From Sporolactobacillus sp. THM7-4 (GTDB lineage Bacteria; Bacillota; Bacilli; Bacillales; Sporolactobacillaceae): a stretch of DNA of 64,000 bases. Each line of letters begins with the position of its first letter. The stretch's first letter is position 1. Below the pieces are notes generated by a model. The model ran no database searches and was not told the DNA's origin. It saw only the letters and a program-made list of their open reading frames with translations. Below are positions 8,159-18,108 of the stretch, piece by piece. The DNA lies in the NCBI RefSeq assembly GCF_004153165.1, contig NZ_SEMD01000012.1:1-64000 (forward strand). The letters run 5' to 3'. A program made the position numbers and the translations under genes.

Positions 8159-8207
8159 AAAAGTTCAATAATTTGTCATTATTCATTTTATTGATGGAGG
8201 GATATTA

Positions 8208-10625
8208 ATGCCAGGACAAAAATTAGTGCTCGCAGGAAATGGCATGGCTGGGATCCGATGTCTTGAAGAGTTAATCCGCATCGACCCTGACCGTTTTAAT
8301 ATAACCGTATTCGGCAGTGAACCTTACCCCAATTACAATCGGATTCAGCTATCCAAAGTGTTACAGGGGGATACATCTATTGATGATATTACCCTGAATA
8401 GCTGGTCCTGGTATGAAAGCAATGGTATCCGCCTTTATCCGGGTGAAACGGTGACAGAGATAGATACGAAGAACCATTATGTGAGGACAGATAAAAACAG
8501 AATAACGGCCTATGATCAATTAATTCTGGCAACGGGCTCCCATCCTTTTGTTCTTCCTTTACCGGGAGCGGAAAAAAAGGGTGTCATCACCTTTCGAAAT
8601 ATCCGGGATTGCCAGAAAATAATTGACTATTCAAAAAACAAAAAAACGGCTGCTGTTATCGGCGGTGGTTTGCTTGGTCTTGAGTCTGCCCGCGGCCTTT
8701 TAAATCTGGGACTGAATGTGACCGTTGTACATAAAAGTCCGTACTTAATGAACAGGCAGCTGGATCAGACGGCTTCGCATTTATTGCAGCTTCAGTTAGA
8801 AAAGCAGGGTATGCACTTTCTTCTGAACAAACAAACGGTTGCCATTACAGGTGACGAGTCAGTAGACGGTTTAACATTTAATGACGGCGATCATATTGAG
8901 GCAGATCTGGTGATTATGGCTGTCGGGATCCGGCCGAATTGCAAACTGGCGGAAGACTGCGGCATCCCTGTGAATCGGGGCATTCTTGTTAATGACTTTA
9001 TGGAGACGCAGGTTTCGGATATCTATGCAGTCGGCGAGTGTGCGGAACACCACGGAGTATGCTATGGTCTGGTCGCGCCGCTCTATCAGCAGGCTCAGGT
9101 ACTGGCAAAACACCTTTGCAGGCGGAATACGGAAGGATACACAGGCTCCACCACTTCTGCCAAGTTGAAGGTGTCAGGTGTTAACGTTTTTTCAGCCGGA
9201 CAGATCACAGAAACAGAACAGACAAAAACGATTCAATCGTACGATGGATGGCGGATGACCTACAAAAAAATCTTTGTTGAGGATGGAAAAATAAAGGGAG
9301 CCATTTTATTTGGAGAGACCCATGAGGGAACACGCTTAACAGGTTTGATCAGCAAACAGGCACCTGTTGAGGACTACCTGAACGCCGGAAGCACGCAGGA
9401 ATCAGAAGCGGACATGGTCGCCACTATGAGTGACGACGAGATTATATGCGGGTGCAACGGTGTAACAAAAGGAACGATTATTCAGGCCATTAAAGAAAAG
9501 GGGCTGACGTCTGTGGCTCAGGTCCGGGCCTGCACCAATGCTTCGCGATCATGCGGCACATGCCGGTCAATGGTTGCTGATTTATTGAAAATGACGATTG
9601 GCGATAAATTTGATTCGACGAAGAAAGAAGAACCGATATGTACGTGTACGACCATGACCCGGGATGAAGTAGTTGCGGATATTCGCAAAATGGGATTGAC
9701 CAATGTCCGGGAAGTGATGCATGTTCTGGACTGGAAAAATAAAAATGGATGTTCAAAATGCCGCCCGGCTCTGAATTATTATTTGAATATGGTCAATCCC
9801 ACTGGTTTCAAAGACGATCAGGAGTCCAGATTTGTCAATGAGCGGCTTCATGCCAATATTCAAATGAACGGGACTTTTTCTGTCGTACCAAGAATGTACG
9901 GCGGGGTGACAAACGCTGACGAATTGCGCAAGATTGCTGATGTTGCCGATAAATATCAGGTCCCGATGATTAAACTGACGGGCGGCCAGCGCATCGATCT
10001 GCTTGGGGTTGATAAGGAAAATCTGCCGAAAATCTGGAAGGATCTGAATATGCGCTCCGGGTTCGCGTATGCCAAGTCGGTGCGGACAGTTAAAACCTGT
10101 GTCGGTGAAAATTTTTGCCGCTTCGGTACTCAGGATTCGATCGGCATGGGGATTAAACTGGAGAAACGGTTTGAAGGACTCTATACGCCTCATAAAGTGA
10201 AAATGGGCGTCTCCGCCTGCCCGAGAAACTGCGTGGAAACCCGTGTCAAGGATATCGGCGTCATCGGTGTGCAGGGCGGATGGGAAATCTATGTCGGAGG
10301 GAACGGGGGAACGAAGCTGAGAAAGGCTGACCTGTTATGCAAAGTGAAGAAAAGTGAGGAAGTGCTTGAGTACGCGGGAGCCTTCCTGCAGTATTACCGG
10401 GAAAGCGCCAAATACCTGGAAAGAACGTCGGCATGGGTGGAACGTGTCGGAATTGAACATGTCCGTGAGGTGCTCTCCGATAAAAAAACTCGAGATGAGC
10501 TGAATCAGCGGATTGATGAAGCACTCTCAACGATCAGAGATCCGTGGCAATCCGTGCTGGATGACAGGGAAACACAAAAGAAGCTTTATCAGAAGGTTTA
10601 TGCGGGGGAAACAGATCATCAGTAA
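8208..10625 (+). CDS. nirB: NADH-dependent assimilatory nitrite reductase, large subunit
   Basis: Siroheme enzyme reducing nitrite to ammonium (nasD in B. subtilis naming). The 805 aa comprise an FAD/NAD oxidoreductase (GNGMAG near residue 10 and VIGGGLLGLESARGL near 150), two BFD-like [2Fe-2S] domains (CGCN...CGTC near 411-455 and CTCT...CSKC near 477-520), then a ferredoxin-like half domain. The siroheme/[4Fe-4S] site is VKTCVGENFCRFG and SACPRNC, near residues 631-675. ATG follows TGGAGGGATATTA. nirD begins 15 bp downstream. Its N-terminal 460 residues are clearly paralogous to the N terminus of the nasBC product at 12353. Confidence 0.96.
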   Translation: MPGQKLVLAGNGMAGIRCLEELIRIDPDRFNITVFGSEPYPNYNRIQLSKVLQGDTSIDDITLNSWSWYESNGIRLYPGETVTEIDTKNHYVRTDKNRITAYDQLILATGSHPFVLPLPGAEKKGVITFRNIRDCQKIIDYSKNKKTAAVIGGGLLGLESARGLLNLGLNVTVVHKSPYLMNRQLDQTASHLLQLQLEKQGMHFLLNKQTVAITGDESVDGLTFNDGDHIEADLVIMAVGIRPNCKLAEDCGIPVNRGILVNDFMETQVSDIYAVGECAEHHGVCYGLVAPLYQQAQVLAKHLCRRNTEGYTGSTTSAKLKVSGVNVFSAGQITETEQTKTIQSYDGWRMTYKKIFVEDGKIKGAILFGETHEGTRLTGLISKQAPVEDYLNAGSTQESEADMVATMSDDEIICGCNGVTKGTIIQAIKEKGLTSVAQVRACTNASRSCGTCRSMVADLLKMTIGDKFDSTKKEEPICTCTTMTRDEVVADIRKMGLTNVREVMHVLDWKNKNGCSKCRPALNYYLNMVNPTGFKDDQESRFVNERLHANIQMNGTFSVVPRMYGGVTNADELRKIADVADKYQVPMIKLTGGQRIDLLGVDKENLPKIWKDLNMRSGFAYAKSVRTVKTCVGENFCRFGTQDSIGMGIKLEKRFEGLYTPHKVKMGVSACPRNCVETRVKDIGVIGVQGGWEIYVGGNGGTKLRKADLLCKVKKSEEVLEYAGAFLQYYRESAKYLERTSAWVERVGIEHVREVLSDKKTRDELNQRIDEALSTIRDPWQSVLDDRETQKKLYQKVYAGETDHQ

Positions 10626-10640
10626 AGGAGACGGGATTAT

Positions 10641-10970
10641 ATGGGGAAAACCACGCTGAGAGTATGTGTCGTAAAATTAAGCGAACTTCCTGTGAATATA
10701 GGGAAAACGGTGCTTGTCGGGGGAAAAAGTATCGCTTTATTCATACTTTCAAACGGCAGTGTCTATGCACTGGAAAATCATTGTCCGCACCGCGGGGGCG
10801 TGCTTGCTGAAGGAATGGTGAGCGGCGAATATGTCTTTTGTCCGATGCATAATTGGAAGATCGGCATGGCGGATGGTCTGGCTCAGGAACCTGATGAAGG
10901 ATGTGTCCGGACATTCCCTGTAGAAGTGCAGGATGACCGCGTTTACATTAATCTTGAGAACCCTGACTGA
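10641..10970 (+). CDS. nirD: Nitrite reductase small subunit (Rieske type)
   Basis: Partner of NirB (nasE in B. subtilis). At 109 aa it is one Rieske [2Fe-2S] domain, with CPHRGG near residue 47 and CPMHNW near residue 66. It starts 15 bp after nirB with AAAGGAG upstream, so the two are co-translated. Confidence 0.95.
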   Translation: MGKTTLRVCVVKLSELPVNIGKTVLVGGKSIALFILSNGSVYALENHCPHRGGVLAEGMVSGEYVFCPMHNWKIGMADGLAQEPDEGCVRTFPVEVQDDRVYINLENPD

Positions 10971-11055
10971 CGGACGGTATTTGAACGCGTTCGGATCTGC
11001 CGATCAGGCAATCTTCGGTGGGATTTCACTCGATCAACCAATCTTAAAACAATAA

Positions 11056-11084
11056 TTTACTGAAAAATTAAAATATTTGATAAT
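11056..11084 (+). promoter_or_regulatory. Internal promoter candidate before narK
   Basis: TTTACT (11056-11061), a 17-bp spacer and GATAAT (11079-11084) lie in the 135-bp gap between nirD and narK. No NsrR-type dyad is seen here. It would let the transporter and reductase be expressed apart from nirBD. Confidence 0.4.
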
Positions 11085-11105
11085 CTGAGAAAGGATGGGA
11101 TACTG

Positions 11106-12317
11106 ATGCGTTTAAAGGATTTAAAAAACGAGGGCCATTTACCTTCTCTCATTGCTTCATTTTTATATTTCGATGTCAGCTTTATGATTTGGGTGATTTT
11201 GGGTGCTCTTGGGGCGTTTATTGTTCAGGATTACGGGTTGTCCCCTGCCCAATTAGGATTGATTGTCGCTCTTCCTGCTCTGGGAGGATCCGTTTTTCGG
11301 ATCGCTATGGGGATTTTATGCGATCTTGTTGGTCCGAGAAAAACGGCCATTGGTGGCATGCTCATCTCGGTTGTTCCCCTCCTTTGGGGTTGGCTGTTTG
11401 GCAATCATTTCAGCGAACTGGTTTGTATCGGCATATTGCTCGGTGTAGCCGGCGGGAGTTTTACGGCATCTCTGCCGCTTGCCAGTCGCTGGTATCCTCA
11501 GCGTTTACAGGGCCTCGTGATGGGGATCGCAGGGGCCGGAAACAGCGGAACAGTTTTTGCGACCCTGTTCGCCCCCCGGCTGGCCGAAAAGTTAGGCTGG
11601 CATAACGTGCTCGGCCTTGCGATTATTCCCTTGCTTTTCGTCTTTGTCGCCTATATTTTCATGGCAAAAGACGCACCGTCACAGCCCCGGCCCAAGCCTC
11701 TGAGCGATTATTTTAAACTCTTTAAGTTTAAGGATACGTGGTTTTTCTGCATTCTTTACTCCGTAACGTTCGGTGGTTATGTCGGCCTTACGAGTTTCTT
11801 AAGTGCGTTTTTTGTTTCACAGTACGGACTGCCAAAAGTCAGTGCAGGTGATTCCGTAACGATTTGCGTGCTTACAGGCAGCATCTGCCGTCCGATCGGG
11901 GGATTTCTGGCGGATCGTCTCGGTGGAACGAAAGTACTCAAAATTGTCTTTACCGGGCTCGCGCTCGCGATGCTCGGTGTCGGGCTCCTTCCTTCATATT
12001 ATGCGGCTCTGATCTTGCTCATCATGGTGATGGTTTTCCTTGGTATGGGAAACGGGGCGGTTTTCCAGGTTGTTCCTCAGCGTTTCCAGAGCGAGATCGG
12101 AACCATTACCGGAATTGTCGGGGCAGCAGGTGGAATCGGCGGATTCTTTGTACCTACCGTGTTAGGCATTCTAAAACAAGTGACTGGAACGTATGCTTCA
12201 GGTTTCATTTGTTTTGCGGCTGCCGGACTGATTGCCCTCGCTGTTTTGTTCCTCGCGGTTCATTCGTGGAAAAAGTCATGGATGAAAAGTGGTCAGGCGG
12301 TACAGGCAAAAGCTTAG
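11106..12317 (+). CDS. narK: Nitrate/nitrite MFS transporter NarK/NasA type
   Basis: Polytopic inner-membrane protein of 403 aa with about 12 hydrophobic segments. It carries nitrate-porter signature sequences: [19 protein letters not shown] in the first half and [15 protein letters not shown] in the second. It sits between nitrite reductase and nitrate reductase genes and ends 35 bp before nasBC. AAGGATG precedes the ATG. Import of nitrate is the best-supported role; nitrite export cannot be excluded. In B. subtilis the assimilatory transporter of this class is NasA. Confidence 0.92.
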   Translation: MRLKDLKNEGHLPSLIASFLYFDVSFMIWVILGALGAFIVQDYGLSPAQLGLIVALPALGGSVFRIAMGILCDLVGPRKTAIGGMLISVVPLLWGWLFGNHFSELVCIGILLGVAGGSFTASLPLASRWYPQRLQGLVMGIAGAGNSGTVFATLFAPRLAEKLGWHNVLGLAIIPLLFVFVAYIFMAKDAPSQPRPKPLSDYFKLFKFKDTWFFCILYSVTFGGYVGLTSFLSAFFVSQYGLPKVSAGDSVTICVLTGSICRPIGGFLADRLGGTKVLKIVFTGLALAMLGVGLLPSYYAALILLIMVMVFLGMGNGAVFQVVPQRFQSEIGTITGIVGAAGGIGGFFVPTVLGILKQVTGTYASGFICFAAAGLIALAVLFLAVHSWKKSWMKSGQAVQAKA

Positions 12318-12352
12318 AAAACAGAGCATGAGGAAAGAAGAGGGGATAATCG

Positions 12353-15300
12353 TTGGGGAAACAAAAGCTGGTTCTTGTCGGAAACGGGATGTCGGGTGTC
12401 TCCTGTATCGAACATATCTTAAAATTATCAAAAGATCAGTTTGACATCACCATCTTCGGTGATGAACCGTATCCGAATTATAATCGTATTCAATTATCCA
12501 ATGTATTATCCGGCGAGACAGATTTGGACGATATTATTTTAAATAGCTGGGAATGGTATTCAAAAAATCATATTGTCCTGCATTCGGGGCATCCGGTCAC
12601 ATCAATTGATAAGGAAAAACAGCAGATCTGTACGGAAACTGGCGATCATGAATCCTATGATCACCTGATCATTGCTACAGGCGCGCGCCCCTGCAGGCTT
12701 CCCATTCCGGGAGTCGACAAAAAAGGCGTGATCTCGTATCGGAAGATTGATGACTGCAAACGGTTGATCCTCGCAGCAAAAATCTGCACAAAAGCGGTTG
12801 TGATTGGCGGAGGATTGTTAGGACTGGAGGCGGCAAGAGGACTCGCGAATCGATCGATGCATGTGACGGTCGTCCATCGATCCGGCGATTTGATGAACCA
12901 CCAGTTGGACCGGGCCGCGAGCCGGTTATTAAAAGAAAAGCTGGAAGCTCAGGGATTACACTTTCTGATGAATAAAGAGACTGCAGAAATTCTCGGCGAT
13001 GAAGATGTCCGCGGAGTCCGTTTTCAGGATGGCACGGAGATTGAGGCGGATCTGGTAGTGATGGCTGTCGGCATCCGCCCTGATGTATGGCTTGCGCGAA
13101 AGAGTGGACTGGATGTAAATCGGGGTATTGTTGTCAATGATTTAATGGAAACAAGCGTGCCTCATATCTATGCGATCGGAGAGTGTGCGGAACATCAGGG
13201 TTCTGTTCATGGGCTGGTCGCCCCTTCGTATGAACAGGGGGCGGTCTTAGCGAAACACTTATGCGGCGTACGGACAGAACCGTATACAGGATCTTTTCTT
13301 TCGACCAAATTAAAAGTCGCAGGTGTTCAGGTTTTCTCCGCCGGAGAATATAAGGATCGGCCGGGTACCCAATCAATCGTTTATGAAGATAAGAGCAAAA
13401 AGATCTATAAGAAACTGTTGTGCGAGAAGGAAAGAGTGATTGGCGCTGTCCTGTTCGGTGATATCAGTGACGGGCCGCGCCTCGCCAAAATGATCCGCGA
13501 GGGAAAGAAGATAACGAATGGGCAATCTCTCCTTCAGCCATCCGCTCGCGCACTGCCGGTTTCAGACGATGAATTGATCTGCGAATGCAACCAGGTGACT
13601 AAGGGAACCATTGTTCAGGCCATCAAAGAGCATCAGTTAGATTCTGTAGAGCAGGTGAGGGCGTATACCCGGGCGTCACGGACATGTGGCAGCTGCGCGC
13701 ACTATATTGAAACTTTGTTAAAAGAAGTTTTAGGAGAGAAATACAAACGGAAACAGGAGAAAACGGCACTTAAAAAGACAGGAAAGATTTATGAGACACA
13801 ATGTCCGTTCTGCAGCGTGCAGTGCAAGATGAAATTAGTAGAATATCAAAAGGGAGACGAAACAGCGTATGATGTCGTTTCCGTCGATAATCCCGCATCC
13901 AGAGGGCGCCTGTGCATTAAAGGACGCCATGCACATGAACACGTCTTCGCCAGGGATCGGATCACCCGGCCGTTATTAAAGGTTAATCACGGATTGATTC
14001 CCATCTCATGGAATCACGCCTTACAGATCATTAAAAAGAGATGGATACAAATACAAAAGGAAGACGGCAAACACGCGATCGGTGTGTATGGCGGTGGTTC
14101 GCTGACGAACGAAGAGGCCTATTTACTCGGGAAATTTGCCCGCGTAGCTCTTGGCACAAAGTATATTGATTATAACGGAAGGTTTTGTATGTCCGCCGCT
14201 TCAACGGCGGCGCAGGGAGCCTTTGGCGTGGATCGGGGACTGACGAACACGCTTGACGAGATCAGTCAGGCGCGCTGTATTATACTGGCCGGAACGAACA
14301 TTGCTGAATGTCAGCCTACTCTTGTCCCTTATTTTTCACAGGCGAGAAAAAAAGGAGCCTTCATTATCGTAATTGATCCACGGGAAACGGAAACGGCAGC
14401 ACTTGCCGACTTGCATCTGAAAATCAGGCCGGGAACAGATGCTGCTCTTGCTAATGGATTACTGAAAATCATCATCGAAAACGGCTGGGTCGACCATTCT
14501 TTCATTCGGAAGAGAACTCGCGGTTATGAACCGTTAAAAAAGCATTTGGATTCTGTTCAACTGCGGCAGATTGAGGCCGTCACCGGAATATCAGTTGATC
14601 AGATGAAAGAGGCTGCCTTTGCCTTTGGAAAAGCCCCGACAGGGATGATTTTCACGGCCAGAGGAGTCGAACAGCAAATAGACGGTACGCTGACAGTCCG
14701 AAACTTGATTAATCTCTTACTCATTACCGGAAAAATTGGGCGCAGCGGCTGCGGTTACGGAGCCATAACCGGTCAGGGGAATGGTCAGGGCGGCAGGGAG
14801 CATGGGCAGAAGGCTAACCAGCTACCCGGGTTCAGATCAATAGAAAATCCGGAGCATCGGGCGTATATAGCAAAAGTATGGGGAATCAACGAGAAGGATC
14901 TCCCAGGCAAAGGGGTCTCAGCCTATGAGATGATGGAGAAAATCCATCAGGGGGAAATGACGGGATTATTTGTTATGGGCTCGAATCCCGTTATCTCCAA
15001 TCCCAATGCCAACTACGTCGAAGAAGGCTTAAAAAAACTTAAATTTCTCGTGGTTGTGGATCTGTTTGTCTCGGAAACGGCGAGGATGGCTGACTTGATT
15101 TTACCGGCATCGACCTATTTAGAAGATGAAGGAACGATGACCAATCTGGAAGGCCGAGTCACACTCAGAAAAGCTGAAAAAAAACCGCCCGAAGGTGTCA
15201 GGCATGACTGGGAAATTCTATGCGAGATTGCGCGGGCCCTTGGAAAAGAAAAATTCTTCTCTTTTTCGTCACCTGAAGCGATTTTTAATGAATTAAGAGT

Positions 15301-15895
15301 GGCGAGCCGCGGAGGAAAGGCGGATTATTACGGTATCACTTATGATCGTCTGACCAAAAGTAGAGGGCTGTACTGGCCGTGCCGGTCTCCTGATGATCCG
15401 GGCGAACCGCGCCTTTTTGAACACGCCTTTGGTCATGACGATGGCAGAGCCCGACTCATTCCAGTAGCTGGCGAGACTGGAAAAGAAAAAACAAGTGAAG
15501 ATTACCCGCTTTATTTAACGACAGGGCGCATTCTCAGACATTACTTAACGGGCGTTCAAACCCGAAGAAGCGCTGAGTTAACGAAGCACAATCCAGAATC
15601 ATTTCTTGAAATCCATCCAGAGACGGCGGAACGCTATCATATTAAAGACGGAGCGCTCGTACGGCTCACGTCCAGAAGAGGCAGCGTCATTTTAAGGAGC
15701 AAATGGTCTGATCAAATCAGAAAAGATACCGTATTTGTCCCCATGCATTGGGGCGGCAGGCAGAGTATTAACAAATTGACCAGCCAGTCGCTTGATCCCT
15801 ATAGCAAAATTCCCGGTTTTAAAATTTGTGCCGTCCATGTATCGCCCATTCGTGAGCAAGCACTCGCGAATTTGGATGGTAAACGGCAGGATTAA
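12353..15895 (+). CDS. Assimilatory nitrate reductase, NasB-NasC fusion
   Basis: One uninterrupted 1180-aa frame joins two proteins that are separate in B. subtilis. Residues 1-400 form an NADH/FAD oxidoreductase (LVLVGNGMSG; VIGGGLLGLEAARGL). Residues 407-460 are a BFD-like [2Fe-2S] domain (CECN...CGSC). After a Lys-rich linker near 465-478, the molybdopterin oxidoreductase begins with the [4Fe-4S] motif CPFCSVQC near 483 and GRLCIKGR near 517. It runs to a dinucleotide-binding domain near 1065-1165 (YLTTGRILRHYLTG, VFVPMHWGG). Start is TTG 12353 behind GAGGGGA. Electrons would pass from NADH via FAD and 2Fe-2S to 4Fe-4S and Mo within one chain. The gene is followed by cofactor genes. Confidence 0.93.
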   Translation: MGKQKLVLVGNGMSGVSCIEHILKLSKDQFDITIFGDEPYPNYNRIQLSNVLSGETDLDDIILNSWEWYSKNHIVLHSGHPVTSIDKEKQQICTETGDHESYDHLIIATGARPCRLPIPGVDKKGVISYRKIDDCKRLILAAKICTKAVVIGGGLLGLEAARGLANRSMHVTVVHRSGDLMNHQLDRAASRLLKEKLEAQGLHFLMNKETAEILGDEDVRGVRFQDGTEIEADLVVMAVGIRPDVWLARKSGLDVNRGIVVNDLMETSVPHIYAIGECAEHQGSVHGLVAPSYEQGAVLAKHLCGVRTEPYTGSFLSTKLKVAGVQVFSAGEYKDRPGTQSIVYEDKSKKIYKKLLCEKERVIGAVLFGDISDGPRLAKMIREGKKITNGQSLLQPSARALPVSDDELICECNQVTKGTIVQAIKEHQLDSVEQVRAYTRASRTCGSCAHYIETLLKEVLGEKYKRKQEKTALKKTGKIYETQCPFCSVQCKMKLVEYQKGDETAYDVVSVDNPASRGRLCIKGRHAHEHVFARDRITRPLLKVNHGLIPISWNHALQIIKKRWIQIQKEDGKHAIGVYGGGSLTNEEAYLLGKFARVALGTKYIDYNGRFCMSAASTAAQGAFGVDRGLTNTLDEISQARCIILAGTNIAECQPTLVPYFSQARKKGAFIIVIDPRETETAALADLHLKIRPGTDAALANGLLKIIIENGWVDHSFIRKRTRGYEPLKKHLDSVQLRQIEAVTGISVDQMKEAAFAFGKAPTGMIFTARGVEQQIDGTLTVRNLINLLLITGKIGRSGCGYGAITGQGNGQGGREHGQKANQLPGFRSIENPEHRAYIAKVWGINEKDLPGKGVSAYEMMEKIHQGEMTGLFVMGSNPVISNPNANYVEEGLKKLKFLVVVDLFVSETARMADLILPASTYLEDEGTMTNLEGRVTLRKAEKKPPEGVRHDWEILCEIARALGKEKFFSFSSPEAIFNELRVASRGGKADYYGITYDRLTKSRGLYWPCRSPDDPGEPRLFEHAFGHDDGRARLIPVAGETGKEKTSEDYPLYLTTGRILRHYLTGVQTRRSAELTKHNPESFLEIHPETAERYHIKDGALVRLTSRRGSVILRSKWSDQIRKDTVFVPMHWGGRQSINKLTSQSLDPYSKIPGFKICAVHVSPIREQALANLDGKRQD

Positions 15896-16000
15896 GCGAT
15901 TTAAAGTTTTTAAAATACCCGATAATTATTCCCAATTGATGAATCTGGCCATCGGATTTCCTGAAATAATGAAAAGCGAGAGATTGAGAGGGCGATCAAG

Positions 16001-17017
16001 ATGATTAGAGATCAAATGAAACGGCCGCTCAGAGACTTAAGGCTGTCGGTGACCGACCGCTGTAATTTTCGGTGCCGGTACTGCATGCCAAAGGAGATAT
16101 TCGGTCCTGATTATCCGTTTCTCCCTGAATCGCAGCTGCTCACTTACGAAGAAATGGAACGTCTGGCTCGTATTTTTGTCCATCTGGGCGTACAGAAAAT
16201 ACGGATTACAGGCGGTGAACCTTTGCTGCGCCGGGACATCGATCAATTGATCCGGATGCTTCACAGGATAGAAGGTCTTAAGGATCTGGCTATGTCAACA
16301 AACGGTGTTTTGCTCCCGAAATATGCAGGAACGCTTAAAGAAGCGGGGCTCAATCGTGTCTCCGTCAGCCTGGATTCCCTGGATGACGAGCGATTCGGCC
16401 GGATCAACGGCCGGGGTGTGCGCGTGAAATCGGTTCTCTCGGGAATCGAGGCCGCTCGGCGGGCAGGCTTGCAGGTTAAGATCAACATGGTTGTTCAAAA
16501 GGGGATTAATGAACAGGATATCCTTCCAATGACCCGATACTTTAAAAAGACCGACTGTGTTTTAAGGTTTATCGAATACATGGATGTTGGCAATGTGAAT
16601 GGCTGGAAGATGGATCAGGTGGTCTCAAAAAATGAGATTTTGAACACGATTGAGCGAATCTTCCCGATCGAGCCTTTACCACCCAATTACCCGGGCGAGG
16701 TGGCCTCCCGGTTCAAATTCAAGGACGGATCGAACGAGATCGGCGTGATTTCATCGGTTACCGATATGTTCTGCTCGTCCTGCACCCGTGCGCGGATGTC
16801 AGCCGAAGGGCGCTTATTTACCTGCCTGTTTGCGGGAAAAGGCACGGATCTGCGACGACTCCTGCGATCCGGCATGACAGATGATGAGTTACTGGACCAG
16901 GTTACACAGATTTGGGAACACCGGGTGGATCGCTATTCGGAAGAGCGGCAGGAGCTGCTGAATCAGGCGCCGGGCAGGAACAGAAAGAAAATCGAGATGT
17001 CCTATATAGGCGGATAG
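16001..17017 (+). CDS. moaA: GTP 3',8-cyclase MoaA
   Basis: Radical SAM enzyme making cyclic dehydro-GTP, the first step of molybdopterin synthesis. 338 aa. The SAM cluster [10 protein letters not shown] lies near residues 24-31, with ITGGEPLLR following. The second cluster has [20 protein letters not shown] near the C terminus. The protein ends in the functional Gly-Gly tail (YIGG). It opens the biosynthetic part of the operon 105 bp after nasBC, a gap without clear signals apart from GAGAGGGCGATCAAG before the ATG. Confidence 0.96.
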   Translation: MIRDQMKRPLRDLRLSVTDRCNFRCRYCMPKEIFGPDYPFLPESQLLTYEEMERLARIFVHLGVQKIRITGGEPLLRRDIDQLIRMLHRIEGLKDLAMSTNGVLLPKYAGTLKEAGLNRVSVSLDSLDDERFGRINGRGVRVKSVLSGIEAARRAGLQVKINMVVQKGINEQDILPMTRYFKKTDCVLRFIEYMDVGNVNGWKMDQVVSKNEILNTIERIFPIEPLPPNYPGEVASRFKFKDGSNEIGVISSVTDMFCSSCTRARMSAEGRLFTCLFAGKGTDLRRLLRSGMTDDELLDQVTQIWEHRVDRYSEERQELLNQAPGRNRKKIEMSYIGG

Positions 17018-17054
17018 ATCAAAAATAATGGTGTAAATGGGAAGAGGGGACACG

Positions 17055-18074
17055 ATGGATGATCGCTATTCGAGACAAATCTTGTTTTCTGCAATAGGAC
17101 GTAAAGGTCAAAAGACCCTTCGAGAGAAGCGGGTCCTGATTATCGGAGCCGGCGCTTTGGGAACGGGGAACGCAGAGCTTTTAGCCCGGGCGGGGGTCGG
17201 CCATCTGACGATTGCGGACCGGGATTATGTAGAGTGGAGCAATCTTCAGCGTCAGCAGCTCTATACCGAAAGTGATGCCCGCGCCCGTCTGCCGAAGGCT
17301 GTTGCTGCTCAGCAGCACCTTGCAGCCATCAATAATGAAACGTCCGTTCAGGCCCTGATCAAAGATGCGGACGCTGCCAATCTCGAGGAAATCGCGGCCG
17401 GTCACGATTTAATTATTGATGCGACGGATAACTTTGAAACTCGCTGGATCATGAATGATGTATCACAGAAGTTAGACATTCCCTGGATTTATGGGGCTTG
17501 TGTCGGAAGTCTGGGCATGAGCTTCACGGTGATCCCCGGTCAAACGCCATGCATGAACTGCTTATGGAAGACGCTGCCTTTTCAAAGTATGACCTGTGAT
17601 ACCGGGGGCATTATCGCTCCAGCTGTCCAGATGGTTGTTGCTTATCAGTCGGCTGAAGCATTGAAAATTCTTGCCGCAGACTGGGCAGCCATCCGAAAAA
17701 CGTTTTTAACGTTCGATCTTTGGAAGAACCAGTTTCAAAGTATTGATATGTCGGGGGCCAGGCGGGAGGACTGTCCCTCTTGCGGCAAAAAGCGGACGTA
17801 CCCTTTTCTTGACTACGCCCGGCACACAAAAACAACGGTTTTATGCGGCAGACAAACCGTTCAGGTTCGCCCCCCGAAACCCGCTCACATCAGTATCGAG
17901 CAACTCCAAAGCCGTTTAAAAGAAGCCGGTTTTGAGGTCCGGGCAAATCCCTTCCTGTTAGCGATCCAATTTGAAAAGGAGCGTATGGTCCTTTTTCGGG
18001 ATGGCCGGGCACTGATCCATGGAACCAGGGACACGGCTTATGCCAGAAGCCTTTATCAGAAAATTATCGGCTAA
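17055..18074 (+). CDS. moeB: Molybdopterin-synthase adenylyltransferase
   Basis: E1-like enzyme that adenylates the C-terminal Gly of MoaD. The ThiF/MoeB fold starts DDRYSRQILFSAIG. The nucleotide-binding glycine-rich loop is LIIGAGALGTGNAELLARAG. The structural zinc site is CMNC plus CPSC. A C-terminal extension of about 80 residues beyond the catalytic domain matches the roughly 339-aa Bacillus form. ATG 17055 behind GAGGGGA is preferred over the frame-opening codon at 17037. ThiF is an alternative on sequence alone, but the operon settles it. Confidence 0.88.
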   Translation: MDDRYSRQILFSAIGRKGQKTLREKRVLIIGAGALGTGNAELLARAGVGHLTIADRDYVEWSNLQRQQLYTESDARARLPKAVAAQQHLAAINNETSVQALIKDADAANLEEIAAGHDLIIDATDNFETRWIMNDVSQKLDIPWIYGACVGSLGMSFTVIPGQTPCMNCLWKTLPFQSMTCDTGGIIAPAVQMVVAYQSAEALKILAADWAAIRKTFLTFDLWKNQFQSIDMSGARREDCPSCGKKRTYPFLDYARHTKTTVLCGRQTVQVRPPKPAHISIEQLQSRLKEAGFEVRANPFLLAIQFEKERMVLFRDGRALIHGTRDTAYARSLYQKIIG

Positions 18075-18108
18075 AATGGCTGTTTATGAGAAGGGGGAGA
18101 TACGGGAC

